Assembly: GCA_017304845.1 (NCBI GenBank)
Contig: JAFKLL010000018.1
Span: 1-64,000 of the forward strand
DNA length: 64,000 bases
Reading direction: 5' to 3'
From: Solirubrobacterales bacterium
Lineage (GTDB): Bacteria; Actinomycetota; Thermoleophilia; Solirubrobacterales; 70-9
The notes beneath the pieces are model-generated. The model was not told where the DNA came from, searched no databases, and worked only from the letters and a program-made list of their open reading frames with translations. How positions within the stretch are numbered: position 1 is the stretch's first letter; each line of letters opens with the position of its first letter. The position numbers and the translations under genes were made by a program. Positions 16,836-24,977 of the stretch are shown in pieces.

Positions 16836-17994
16836 CGCAACCATCACCGAGCCCGCCTGGCTGAACGAGCGGCGGGAGCGGGGCGCCGCCCTGGTCGAGA
16901 CGATCGAGCTGCCTCACCAGAAGACCAAGGGCTGGGAGTTCACCGACATCTCCAAGCTCGACCTGGACGCCTACGAGGCCGCCCCGGCCGAGGTCACGAT
17001 CAGCGGTGGCTCCGACGAGATCGTCGTCCTGCCGCTGGCCGACGCACTCGCCGAGCATTCCGACCTGCTGGCCGAGAAGCTCGGCTCCCTGGTCTCCCCA
17101 GAGGATCCCTTCGTCGCCCGCAACGAGGCGAGCCTGGCCGACGGCGTTCTCGTCTACGTGCCGAAGGGCGTCGAGTGCGACGAGGCGATCAAGGTCGACC
17201 TCAAGCTCGACACCAGCGGCGCCGCCGTCAACTGGCGCACCCTGGTCGTGATCGAAGAGGGCGCCAAGGCCGAGGTCTGGGAGCACTACGGCTCCGCCTC
17301 CGACGAGACCGACGCGCTGCTCAACACCGTGGTCGAGCTGATCGTCGGCCCGGCCGCCAACCTCCACTACGTCTCGACCCAGGACCTCTCCGAGAAGGCC
17401 TGGCTCTTCTCCTCGCAGCGGGGCGAGGTCGAGCGTGACGGTTCCCTCGACTGGGCCACTCTCGGCTTCGGCGGGGGCGGCGGCAAGGTCCGCATGACCA
17501 CCAACCTGGCCGGCACCGGCTCCGAGGCGCGGGTCACCGGCGGCTACGCCGGCGGCAACGCCCAGCACATCGACTACGACACGCTGCAGGAGCATGCGGC
17601 CGAGCACACCACCTCCGACCTCGCCTTCCGCGGCGTCCTGGCCGACAAGTCCTCGGCCGTCTGGCGCGGCATGATCAAGGTCGACGAGGGCGCCCAGCAG
17701 ACCGACGCCTTCCAGGAGTGCCGCAACATGCTGCTCTCCACCGAGGCTCACGCGGACGCCATCCCCGGCCTCGAGATCCTCGCCGACGATGTCGCCTGCA
17801 CCCACGCCGCGGCGATCGCCCAGGTCGACAAGGACCAGCTCTTCTACCTCGAGTCACGAGGGCTGAACGAGGAGACCGCCCGCACCCTGGTCGTGGAGGG
17901 CTTCCTCCAGTCTTTGGTCGAGCGGCTCGGTCAGGGCAGCGTCCGCGACGAGATCGCGGAGCGGCTCGAAACCCGCCTGGCGGAGATCCTCTAA
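16828..17994 (+). CDS. sufD: SufBC2D subunit SufD
   Basis: A 388-residue SufB paralogue that completes the SufBC2D scaffold. It keeps the [15 protein letters not shown] segment, a glycine-rich turn ([11 protein letters not shown]) and the C-terminal [10 protein letters not shown] ... [13 protein letters not shown] block with the conserved His. The start is TTG 16828, inside the end of sufB, with GGAGGG 6 nt upstream. Translation should be tightly coupled to sufB. Confidence 0.96.
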   Translation: MADATITEPAWLNERRERGAALVETIELPHQKTKGWEFTDISKLDLDAYEAAPAEVTISGGSDEIVVLPLADALAEHSDLLAEKLGSLVSPEDPFVARNEASLADGVLVYVPKGVECDEAIKVDLKLDTSGAAVNWRTLVVIEEGAKAEVWEHYGSASDETDALLNTVVELIVGPAANLHYVSTQDLSEKAWLFSSQRGEVERDGSLDWATLGFGGGGGKVRMTTNLAGTGSEARVTGGYAGGNAQHIDYDTLQEHAAEHTTSDLAFRGVLADKSSAVWRGMIKVDEGAQQTDAFQECRNMLLSTEAHADAIPGLEILADDVACTHAAAIAQVDKDQLFYLESRGLNEETARTLVVEGFLQSLVERLGQGSVRDEIAERLETRLAEIL

Positions 17995-18012
17995 CCGGAC
18001 CGGCGGGCGAAG

Positions 18013-18564
18013 GTGAGCCTGCCGGAGACACATGGACGATGGCCAAGGGCCGGCGCCGTGGCGCTGGTCCCGGTCACCGCTGCCGCGATCGGCCGGCCGG
18101 AGCTGCGGCCGCTCGCCGCCCTGCTCGCGCACCAGACCGAGGAATGGGTCTGGCCGGGCGGCTTCCTGCCCTGGATCAACCGTGACGTGCTCGGGTCCGA
18201 CACGGACGAGTTCCCGATCGACCGCAGGGCCGGGTTCATCATCAACGTCGGCTTCGGATGGGGGCTCTCGCTGAGCACCTTGGCCGGCCCCGGCGCCGCC
18301 GCTCCGCAGGCGATGCTCTACGCCAGCCACATCGGCAACGCCGGGCTCCACATCGGCTGGGCGGTGCGCAACCGACGCTTCGACCCCGGCCTGGCCACCG
18401 GCGCCCTGGCCCTGCTCCCGGTCGGCATCTGCGGCCTGCGGAAGCTGGCCCGGGACCCGGAGGTGAGCCGGCGCCGACTCGGGGCGGGAGTGGTCGCGGG
18501 CGTCGCCTTCGCGGCCGGCATGGCCCCGTTCTTCAAAGCTCGCCTGAAACGAGCCCGAGGCTAG
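18013..18564 (+). CDS. HXXEE-domain membrane protein
   Basis: A 183-residue protein with four to five hydrophobic helices. The motif HQTEEWVWPGGF at residues 40-51 matches the H-X-X-E-E signature that gives the HXXEE family its name; two later His residues (in SHIGNAGLHIGW) are also typical. The family is membrane-bound and uncharacterised. GTG 18013 lies 18 bp after sufD, so the gene is probably the last in the Rieske-sufB-sufD transcript. Its stop overlaps that of the convergent ABC permease in a shared CTAG. Confidence 0.8.
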   Translation: MSLPETHGRWPRAGAVALVPVTAAAIGRPELRPLAALLAHQTEEWVWPGGFLPWINRDVLGSDTDEFPIDRRAGFIINVGFGWGLSLSTLAGPGAAAPQAMLYASHIGNAGLHIGWAVRNRRFDPGLATGALALLPVGICGLRKLARDPEVSRRRLGAGVVAGVAFAAGMAPFFKARLKRARG

Positions 18565-19412
18565 AGCCGCGAGTAGCGCCGCATCGTCAGCGGGGCGAAG
18601 ATCGCGATCAGGACCGCCGAGGAGGCGAAGACCCAGATCAGGTCCGACGTCTCCGCCCCGGTCCCCATCAGGCCACGCACAGCCGTGGTCAGGTGAGTGA
18701 TCGGGTTGAGGTCGACCACCGACTGCAGCCAGCCGGGCATGGTGTCCGGGTCGACGAAGATGTTGGAGGCGAAGATGACCGGGAAGAGCACGGTCATCGC
18801 CGTGTTCAGCACCGCTTCCGGGGTCCGCATCACGAGGCCGAGCAGGGTCCAGATCCAGGAGATGCTGAAGGCGAAGACGATGGTCAGGGCGATGCCGGCG
18901 ATCACGCCGAGCGGGCCGCCCTCGGGGCGGAAGCCGATGATCAGGCTGAGGACCAGGACCACGATCGAGGCGAGCACGAACCGCACCGCGTCACCGAGCA
19001 GGAGACCGACCATCGGGGCCGGCCGCCAGATCGGCATCGAGCGGAAGCGGTCGAAGACGCCCTTCTTGATGTCGTTGTTCAGGCCCATGCCGGCGTACAT
19101 CGTGATGAAGACGACCGTCTGCACCAGAATGCCCGGCGCGAGCAGCTGGATGTACTCACTCGGAGATCCGGCCAGCGCCCCGCCGAAGAGATAGGTGAAG
19201 AGCAGCGTGAACATGATCGGGAACATGGTCACGTCGAAGAGCTGCTCGGGCACGTGCTTGATCTTGAGCATCGCCCGCCAGCCGAAGGTGAGGGAAGCGG
19301 CGACCGGACCGGGTCGATCCGGCCTGGTCCGGTTTCCGAGCGCCGCCTTCAGCTTCTCGTCGTCGAGGACGCCGGCGGCCTCGTCGGTGGGATCGGGCAT
19401 CGTGGCCGTCAT
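18561..19412 (-). CDS. ABC-2 type exporter permease (DrrB-like)
   Basis: The 283-residue permease has about six membrane helices and the DrrB-type loop [20 protein letters not shown]. It should form an exporter with the ATPase encoded just upstream, for a drug or lipid-like substrate that cannot be named. Its ATG overlaps the ATPase stop (ATGA). The gene ends 4 bp inside the HXXEE gene's stop codon region. Confidence 0.9.
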   Translation of the reverse strand: MTATMPDPTDEAAGVLDDEKLKAALGNRTRPDRPGPVAASLTFGWRAMLKIKHVPEQLFDVTMFPIMFTLLFTYLFGGALAGSPSEYIQLLAPGILVQTVVFITMYAGMGLNNDIKKGVFDRFRSMPIWRPAPMVGLLLGDAVRFVLASIVVLVLSLIIGFRPEGGPLGVIAGIALTIVFAFSISWIWTLLGLVMRTPEAVLNTAMTVLFPVIFASNIFVDPDTMPGWLQSVVDLNPITHLTTAVRGLMGTGAETSDLIWVFASSAVLIAIFAPLTMRRYSRL

Positions 19413-20395
19413 CGGACCTCCTCCAGCTCCAGGTCGCCGGCCTCCGGGTCCTCGCCTTCGGCGACGTGGCCGGTCAGGGCGAGGAAGACCTCGTCGAGGC
19501 TTGGCTGCCCGAGCGAGAACTCGGTCACTTCGATCCCGGCGCCGCTCAGTTCGGTGAGCGCTCCGGCAACGCGACTCGGGTCGTCGGCCCGGGCGGAGAG
19601 CGAGATCCCGTCGGACTCGCGGGTCACCTCGACCGCCAGGGCCTCGGTCAGCATGCGCTCGGCTTCCGCCGCCTGGTCGGGGTCGGCGACCCGGACGTGG
19701 AGCGCGCCGGCTCCGACCGACGCCTTCAGCTCCGAGCTGGTCCCCTCGGCGATCACCCTGCCGTGGTCGATCACGGCGATGCGATCGGCCAGCTGGTCGG
19801 CCTCGTCCAGGTACTGCGTGGTCAGCAGCACGGTGGTGCCGTCCGCGACCAGTGCCCTGACGACGTTCCAGACCTGGTTGCGGCTGCGAGGGTCGAGGCC
19901 GGTGGTCGGCTCGTCGAGGAAGATCAGGTCGGGAGCGATCACGATGCTGGCCGCGATGTCGATCCTTCGCCTCATGCCGCCCGAGTAGTTCTTGATCTGG
20001 CGGTCCGCCGCGTCGCTCAGGCCGAATGCCTCGAGCAGCTCGGCCGCCCGGGCCCGCGCCCCTTCGCGGTCGAAGCCGAGCAGGCGGGCGAGCATGACCA
20101 GGTTCTCGGTGCCGGTCAGGTCCTCGTCGACCGATGCGTACTGCCCGGTCATCGAGACCCGGCCACGGACCGCGTCCGGCTCGGCGGTGACGTCGTGACC
20201 GAGCACGGTGGCGCTCCCGCCGTCGATCTTGAGCAGGGTCGCCAGCATGCGGATCGTGGTCGTCTTGCCGGCCCCGTTCGGTCCGAGCAGACCGAACACG
20301 GTCCCGGGCTCGACCGTCAGATCGACCCCGTCGACCGCACGGTTCTCGCCGAAGACCTTCACGAGGCCCTTGGTCTCAATCGCTGCTCCTGCCAC
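19409..20395 (-). CDS. ABC exporter ATPase (DrrA-like)
   Basis: A 328-residue ATPase of the daunorubicin-resistance DrrA type. Walker A is GPNGAGKTT (38-46), the signature YSGGMRRR, Walker [13 protein letters not shown], followed by the switch His in TTQYLDE-type context (Gln at the H-loop position, common in this family). A C-terminal DUF4162-like region (about 230-310) follows, as in DrrA. GTG 20395 is set by a TACGGT -10 element 6 nt upstream. Confidence 0.92.
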   Translation of the reverse strand: MAGAAIETKGLVKVFGENRAVDGVDLTVEPGTVFGLLGPNGAGKTTTIRMLATLLKIDGGSATVLGHDVTAEPDAVRGRVSMTGQYASVDEDLTGTENLVMLARLLGFDREGARARAAELLEAFGLSDAADRQIKNYSGGMRRRIDIAASIVIAPDLIFLDEPTTGLDPRSRNQVWNVVRALVADGTTVLLTTQYLDEADQLADRIAVIDHGRVIAEGTSSELKASVGAGALHVRVADPDQAAEAERMLTEALAVEVTRESDGISLSARADDPSRVAGALTELSGAGIEVTEFSLGQPSLDEVFLALTGHVAEGEDPEAGDLELEEVR

Positions 20396-20401
20396 GCGCC
20401 C

Positions 20402-20407
20402 ACCGTA
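20402..20407 (-). promoter_or_regulatory. -10 element of the drrA-like gene
   Basis: TACGGT on the minus strand, 6 nt before GTG 20395. There is no space for a ribosome site, so the exporter mRNA is probably leaderless. Confidence 0.45.
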
Positions 20408-20420
20408 GCAACCAAACCAA

Positions 20421-20480
20421 CGAACCGAAACTCCTTTCGCGTCGCGATGACGCTTTTCGAGTTTCAGTTCTTCTGGTTCG
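20421..20480. repeat. Degenerate copy A of the GAAACTCG hairpin family
   Basis: GAAACTC (20427-20433) pairs with GAGTTTC (20459-20465), flanked by an outer CGAACC/GGTTCG pair. The right side CGAGTTTCAGTTC (20458-20470) is identical to copies B (47.7 kb) and C (53.5 kb). It lies between divergent genes, so it is not needed as a terminator here. Confidence 0.6.
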
Positions 20481-20503
20481 GGGCCGTCTGTGTGTGGTCG
20501 GAC

Positions 20504-20531
20504 TTGTTTGCAGTACGAACGTTCGTATGCT
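20504..20531 (+). promoter_or_regulatory. Promoter of the MBL-fold gene with embedded TetR-type operator
   Basis: TTGTTT (20504-20509), 16-bp spacer, TATGCT (20526-20531). The spacer and the first bases of the -10 are covered by the perfect 14-bp palindrome TACGAACGTTCGTA (20514-20527), a form typical of TetR-family operators. A bound repressor would block polymerase. The TetR gene just downstream is the likely ligand. Confidence 0.65.
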
Positions 20532-20562
20532 ATTTATGGTCGAAACCTACGAAGGGAGCACC

Positions 20563-21354
20563 TTGAAGATCAGAAGACTTGGTTGGGCCGGGATCGAGAT
20601 CGAGTCCCAGGGATCGAGCATCGTGGTCGACCACATCCTCGGCTGGGAGGCGATCGAGCCGTACATCGGGCCGCCCCGCACCCCGCTGCCGGAGGCCGAG
20701 GCCGTCGGCTCCTGCGTCGGCGCCTTCGCCACCCACCTCCACACCGACCACACCGACCCGGTCGCGGTCGGCCGCGTCCTGGCCCCCGGCGCCGCCTTCC
20801 ACCGCCCGCCCGAGATGAAGGGCGAGCCGCTCGAGATCGGCGGCGTGGTCGGCGCCGAGATGGTGCTCGCCCAGGCCGAGTTCGACCAGGTCACGATGTC
20901 GGACTGGGAGACGGTTGAGGCCGGGCCATTCGTGGTCACCGCCGTGCCGGCCTGCGACGGCTTCGGCGATCCGCAGGTCTCCTGGGTGATCGAGGCCGAC
21001 GGCCGGCGTGTGATCCACGCCGGAGACACCCTCTTCCACGGTTCCTGGTGGCTGATCCAGATGCGGCTCGGCCCCTTCGACGCCGCCTTCCTGCCCGTCA
21101 ATGGCGCCCTCGCGACCTTCCCCCACCGCCAGCCCGCCAGCGGACTCGAAGCCTCGATGAACCCGGAGCAGGCCGTGGCCGCCGCCCGCATCCTGGGCGC
21201 CAGGCGGCTGATCCCGATCCACTACGACGGCATCCACGAGCCGCCCCTCTACGAACAGACCGCCGACATCCCCGCCCGGCTCGAGAACGCGGCGAGAGAA
21301 GCCGAGGGGCTCGACCTCACCGTGATGAGCGAGGGCGAGACGCTCGATCTATAG
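20563..21354 (+). CDS. MBL-fold metal-dependent hydrolase (UlaG-like)
   Basis: The 263-residue metallo-beta-lactamase-fold protein has the metal motif THLHTDHTD near residue 60, a second His/Asp pair in VIHAGDTLFHG, and HYDGIH near the C-terminus, as in UlaG/YycJ-like phosphodiesterases or lactonases. No substrate is evident. TTG 20563 was chosen because GAAGGGAG precedes it and the preceding ATG codons (20527, 20536) overlap the promoter -10. Expression is probably repressed by the downstream TetR protein. Confidence 0.8.
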   Translation: MKIRRLGWAGIEIESQGSSIVVDHILGWEAIEPYIGPPRTPLPEAEAVGSCVGAFATHLHTDHTDPVAVGRVLAPGAAFHRPPEMKGEPLEIGGVVGAEMVLAQAEFDQVTMSDWETVEAGPFVVTAVPACDGFGDPQVSWVIEADGRRVIHAGDTLFHGSWWLIQMRLGPFDAAFLPVNGALATFPHRQPASGLEASMNPEQAVAAARILGARRLIPIHYDGIHEPPLYEQTADIPARLENAAREAEGLDLTVMSEGETLDL

Positions 21355-21355
21355 T
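21350..21355 (+). promoter_or_regulatory. -10 element of the TetR gene
   Basis: TATAGT, a strong match, lies 6 nt before GTG 21362 and overlaps the stop codon (TAG, 21352-21354) of the MBL gene. This gives the regulator its own leaderless transcript in addition to read-through. Confidence 0.55.
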
Positions 21356-21361
21356 CAGCCC

Positions 21362-21964
21362 GTGAGCCCGCGCCGGTCGAAAGCCGAAGCAGAGAGCACC
21401 CACGAGGCGATCGTGAGGGAGGCCGCCGAGGGCGCCTCCGAGATCGGCCTGGAAGGGATCTCGATCGGCTCGCTCGCCTCCGAGCTGGGGATGAGCAAGG
21501 CCGGCGTGGCCGGGCATTTCAAAGGCAAGGAAGCGCTTCAGCTGGAAGTGGTCGAGTACGGCGCGCGGGACTTCACCGAGAAGGTGTGGGAGCCGAACGC
21601 CGACCTGAAGCCGGGTCTTGAACGCCTGCTCGGCTGCCTCGACACCTGGTACGCCTACTCGGCCTCCAGCCCCTTCCGCGGCGGCTGCCTGATGACCGCG
21701 ATCTCGACCGAGTTCGACGGGCGGCCCGGCCCCGTCCGCGAGGCGATCGCCAAGTCCTGGGGCGGCTGGACCCGGGTCCTCCGCACCGAGCTCGACCGGG
21801 CGATCGAGGCCGGCGAGCTCTCGCCCCCGCTCGCCCCCGCCGACACGGTCACGGCGATCGAGTCGCTTGCCACCGGGGTCAACCAGCAGACCCAGCTCTA
21901 CGGCCGCGAGCGCCCCGATCAGACGGCCAGCGCCGCCGCCCGGGTCCTGCTCGGCCTCGTGTAG
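21362..21964 (+). CDS. TetR-family transcriptional repressor
   Basis: A 200-residue regulator whose N-terminal helix-turn-helix spans about residues 17-60 (ISIGSLASELGMSKAGVAGHFKGKEAL). The ligand-binding part contains PFRGGCLMTAISTEFDGRPGPVRE, a segment shared by the YxaF/LmrA-like TetR group. It follows the MBL-fold gene by 7 bp and probably controls it through the palindrome at 20514-20527. GTG start. Confidence 0.9.
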   Translation: MSPRRSKAEAESTHEAIVREAAEGASEIGLEGISIGSLASELGMSKAGVAGHFKGKEALQLEVVEYGARDFTEKVWEPNADLKPGLERLLGCLDTWYAYSASSPFRGGCLMTAISTEFDGRPGPVREAIAKSWGGWTRVLRTELDRAIEAGELSPPLAPADTVTAIESLATGVNQQTQLYGRERPDQTASAAARVLLGLV

Positions 21965-21968
21965 CGGC

Positions 21969-23363
21969 TCACTGGTTGCTGACCGAGAGCAGGAACAGGC
22001 CGAAGCAGGTGAAGGCGACCATCACCGCCAACATCCAGTACTGCGAACGGGCCGCCGCGCGGAAGTCCTTCCAGATCGCGATCGCGCGATCGTGGGCGAG
22101 CATCAGGCCGGCGACGTGACCGGCGACCAGAGCCCCGACCTGGACGTACCAGACGACCTGGTTCGAGATCGCGTTGTAGTCGATCCCGTAGGAGGCGGTG
22201 CCGAACAGATCGGTCCGGCCGGTGCCGAGCGGATCGGAGAGCAGATAGGTGAACTGGGCCTGCTCCTGGAAGAAGAACAGGCTGAAGTAGTGAGCCAGAA
22301 GGTAGGCGAAGGCGATCGGGATCAGAGCGTGGGCGAAGGTGCGCCAGAGGGTCGAGCGATCGGGAGCCCCGGGCACCGTGCTCATCCCCCGCACGCCGGC
22401 GAAGAAGACCAGGGCCACGATCCCGATGCTGAGCAGCATGAAGATCGTGCTCGAGGCGCGGACCGCCATGGTGGGGCCGAACCCGATGTCGCCGAGCCAA
22501 CCGATCAGCTTCTCGATCCCGTCCTTGAACACGCCCTCCTGGGCGCCGTCGAAGGTGGTGGTCCCGATCGAACAGATCACGAAGGCGACCGAGCCGGCGA
22601 TCCCGTCCACCCAACGGGTCGAGCCGGAGAGGAAACGGCGCAGACCGAGCTGCCTCCCCCGCACCTCGAACTTGCCGAGCGTGCCGAACATCCCGAAGTA
22701 GACCTGGAAGGTCTCGCCGTACCGGAACCAGGCCTCACGGCCGAAGACCGCCGTCATGGCGAGGGTGTAGACCGAGTAGAAGGTCGCCGCCTTGGCCACG
22801 GCCTCGGGCGAGACGCCGACCGCGACGCCGCTGCCCTCGCCGTAGACCAACTCCATCCAGACGAAGAGGAAGAGGCCGACCACCGCCGGCCAACGACCGA
22901 GCCGTTCCGGGTAGGCCAGATGCCGCGGGGCCGAGCCGGCCACCTTGCGCCAGGCCCAGCCGATCGGGGCCGCGATCGCGTTCCAGGGGCTGAAGGCCGG
23001 GAACAGGTTGCCGATCAGGATGCCGAGCAACGGGAACCCGAGCCAGGCCGTCACGAAGAGCAGGGTCAGCGCGACGTTGCGATCCGGGGCCTCGGTGCCA
23101 TCGAACCCGGCGTAGATCGAGACTCCGAGCAGGAAGAGACCGAATGCGCCGCAGAGGACACGGACGGGCAGGCTGGTGACCGCCCGACCGAAGGCGGGCG
23201 CCACCTCACGCCAGGAATCGCTCTCGTAGCGGACCCGGCGCCAACCCGCCGAGAGCGCGAAGAACGAGACCACGAGGACAATCGAGGCTCCCCAGGCGAA
23301 GAGCCACGCCGGTATCGGCAGGTCCTGCCCGGCCGGCAGGACATGCGCGAGTGGGAAACTCAG
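21969..23363 (-). CDS. Multi-pass membrane protein resembling actinobacterial 'fenitrothion hydrolase'
   Basis: About 12 membrane helices fill the 464 residues. The start region LAHVLPAGQDLPIPAWLFAWGASIVL and the LGILIGNLFPAFSPWNAI stretch are typical of actinobacterial membrane proteins annotated as fenitrothion hydrolase; the real physiological role is not known. There is no ATG, GTG or TTG near the N-terminus; CTG 23363, which overlaps the upstream gene's stop as CTGA, is the only start that keeps the family's N-terminus. It is translationally coupled to the CADD/TenA-like gene. Confidence 0.72.
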   Translation of the reverse strand: MSFPLAHVLPAGQDLPIPAWLFAWGASIVLVVSFFALSAGWRRVRYESDSWREVAPAFGRAVTSLPVRVLCGAFGLFLLGVSIYAGFDGTEAPDRNVALTLLFVTAWLGFPLLGILIGNLFPAFSPWNAIAAPIGWAWRKVAGSAPRHLAYPERLGRWPAVVGLFLFVWMELVYGEGSGVAVGVSPEAVAKAATFYSVYTLAMTAVFGREAWFRYGETFQVYFGMFGTLGKFEVRGRQLGLRRFLSGSTRWVDGIAGSVAFVICSIGTTTFDGAQEGVFKDGIEKLIGWLGDIGFGPTMAVRASSTIFMLLSIGIVALVFFAGVRGMSTVPGAPDRSTLWRTFAHALIPIAFAYLLAHYFSLFFFQEQAQFTYLLSDPLGTGRTDLFGTASYGIDYNAISNQVVWYVQVGALVAGHVAGLMLAHDRAIAIWKDFRAAARSQYWMLAVMVAFTCFGLFLLSVSNQ

Positions 23364-23995
23364 ACTCGCGCCTTCTGGACCCCGTCGAGCAGCAGCCAGT
23401 TGGCCCTGAAGGCCTCGGCCGCCGCCTCGACCAGCTCGTCCTCGCTGAAGTCGTTCATGTGCCGCTCGATGAGCCTGCGTCCCTGATCGGCATGGTGGAC
23501 GTCCATCTCCTGGTGAACCGTGAAGTAGAGGTTGCCGGGAGCGTCGGTGATCTCGTAATGGCCCGAGAGGCCCTCGGTCTTGGTCTTCGAGATCGCCGGC
23601 TGGCCGGACTCGATCGCGAACATCCGGGCGAGCTGGGCGCCGAAGCCGTCCGCGCGGGTCCAGGTCTCGACGCAGGCGAGGGTCTCCGGGTTCGGCTCGG
23701 CCCCGACCGTGCCCCCGACGGCGTCGACGAAGCCGTCCCACATCGCGACGTGATCGGCTTCCTCGGCCGCGTGGGCCTCGAGGGCGGCGCGCTCGGACTC
23801 GGGCGCGGCGGCGGCGATGTCGGCACTCAGCTTGGCGATCGCTTCGGTCGCGTATCGGTACTGGCCCGAGTAGTGCGCGAGCTCTTCCTCGGTCAGGTCT
23901 CCGGCCGACCAGCGGCGGTAGAAGGGGTGCTCCAGGACATTGTGTTCAGCCCTGGCCTCTTCGATGCGATCCCACAAGTTGGTGTTCACGAGCAT
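23360..23995 (-). CDS. CADD/TenA-like haem-oxygenase-fold protein
   Basis: An all-helical 211-residue protein of the TenA/PqqC/CADD fold. Key features are LEHPFYRRWSAGDLT near the N-terminus, EEADHVAMW near residues 78-86 and VHQEMDVHHADQGRRLIERH near 158-177. These supply the Glu/His set that binds two metals in CADD, the chlamydial para-aminobenzoate oxidase. That function is inference; other members are thiaminases or iron-dependent oxidases. The ATG has GAGGAG 3 nt upstream. It forms an operon with the membrane protein that follows. Confidence 0.75.
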   Translation of the reverse strand: MLVNTNLWDRIEEARAEHNVLEHPFYRRWSAGDLTEEELAHYSGQYRYATEAIAKLSADIAAAAPESERAALEAHAAEEADHVAMWDGFVDAVGGTVGAEPNPETLACVETWTRADGFGAQLARMFAIESGQPAISKTKTEGLSGHYEITDAPGNLYFTVHQEMDVHHADQGRRLIERHMNDFSEDELVEAAAEAFRANWLLLDGVQKARV

Positions 23996-24025
23996 TTCTC
24001 CTCGTTGGGGGGCGAACTGAGCCCG

Positions 24026-24031
24026 ATCATA
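24026..24031 (-). promoter_or_regulatory. -10 element of the CADD-like gene
   Basis: TATGAT on the minus strand lies about 31 nt before the ATG at 23995, leaving a leader that holds the GAGGAG ribosome site. No convincing -35. Confidence 0.4.
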
Positions 24032-24078
24032 CCTAGCTGGTGAGCCCGGGCGACGCGCCTTCGGACGCCCTCTGTCCC

Positions 24079-24084
24079 TAGGAT
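24079..24084 (+). promoter_or_regulatory. -10 element of the thioredoxin-fold gene
   Basis: TAGGAT is followed by 7 nt and an in-frame ATC codon at 24092. The same geometry places -10 elements next to ATG or GTG starts elsewhere in the window, which is why the ATC is suspected to be a start. Confidence 0.4.
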
Positions 24085-24091
24085 CAGCTTC

Positions 24092-24907
24092 ATCCACCCG
24101 CTTCGAGACGACATCGCCGCACCCGAGCTGCCAGGCAAGGCGACCTGGGTCGGGAAGGACCCCGGGAAGATGCCCGTGCTGACGGCCAAGGGCCCGGTCC
24201 TGGTCCACTTCCTGGACTACAGCCAGCTCAACAGCGTGCGCACCCTGCCCTACCTGATCGAGTGGCATGAGCGGTACGAACCGCTCGGTCTGCGAGTGCT
24301 CGGGGTGCAGGCCCCGCGCTTCCCCTTCGGCGCCGATCTCGAGACGGCGACCAGCGGCCTGACCCGACTCGGGATCGAGTTCCCGGTCCTGATCGACGAC
24401 CGTCGCCTGCTCTGGACCGGCTACGGCTGCGAGGGCTGGCCGAGCCTCTTCCTCTGGGGCCGTGGCGGGATCCTGCGCTGGTTCCACTTCGGCGAAGGCG
24501 ACTACGCCGGCACCGAGGAGGCGATCCAGGAGTCGCTCAAGGCCGCCTTCGAGAACCTGCCGGAGATGCCCGCGCCGATGGAGCCGGTCCGCCCCACCGA
24601 CGCTCCCGGCGCCGAGGTGATGCCGCCCGGCAAGGAGCTGATCCCCTTCGAGGATCGCCCCTGGACGGTCGCCGACGGCCAGGCCTTCGACGTCGAGTAC
24701 GAGGCCGGCGGCGCCTACGCCACGGCCGAGGGGTCAGGCCGGCTGCGGGTCACCGTCGACGGCGACCCCGCCGGCGAGGTCGAGATCGACGGCCCGGGCC
24801 TCTACCCCCTGGTCGAGCACGACCGCCACGGCGCCCACCGCGTCGGGATCGAGCTGGAAGGCGATCCGAGCATCTGGTCGGTCAGCTTCGCCCCGGCCGT
24901 GGCCTGA
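24092..24907 (+). CDS. Thioredoxin-fold protein lacking redox cysteines
   Basis: Counted from ATC 24092 the product has 271 residues. HPLRDDIAAPELPGKATWVG ... GPVLVHFLDYSQLNSVRTLPYL resembles the start of TlpA/NHL-associated thioredoxin domains, and VLGVQAPRFPFGADLET matches their next strand and helix. The CXXC site is replaced by a Cys-free stretch (YSQLNS), so it cannot act as a disulfide oxidoreductase. A C-terminal beta domain (about 190-271) resembles the DipZ/NHL-linked carbohydrate-binding-like part. The first canonical start, ATG 24170, would cut off the conserved N-terminal strand; it remains the conservative choice (245 residues). Confidence 0.7.
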   Translation: MHPLRDDIAAPELPGKATWVGKDPGKMPVLTAKGPVLVHFLDYSQLNSVRTLPYLIEWHERYEPLGLRVLGVQAPRFPFGADLETATSGLTRLGIEFPVLIDDRRLLWTGYGCEGWPSLFLWGRGGILRWFHFGEGDYAGTEEAIQESLKAAFENLPEMPAPMEPVRPTDAPGAEVMPPGKELIPFEDRPWTVADGQAFDVEYEAGGAYATAEGSGRLRVTVDGDPAGEVEIDGPGLYPLVEHDRHGAHRVGIELEGDPSIWSVSFAPAVA

Positions 24908-24977
24908 ACCTCGGCGGCTTTCCAGCCACCTTTGCACTGACTACGACCCGAAGTTGGCGTGAAATGCCTCGCGGCGC

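Noticed and set aside
24170-24172. ATG 24170 as the certain start of the thioredoxin-fold gene
   Set aside because: It would remove conserved sequence, although it remains the only canonical start; kept as an alternative.
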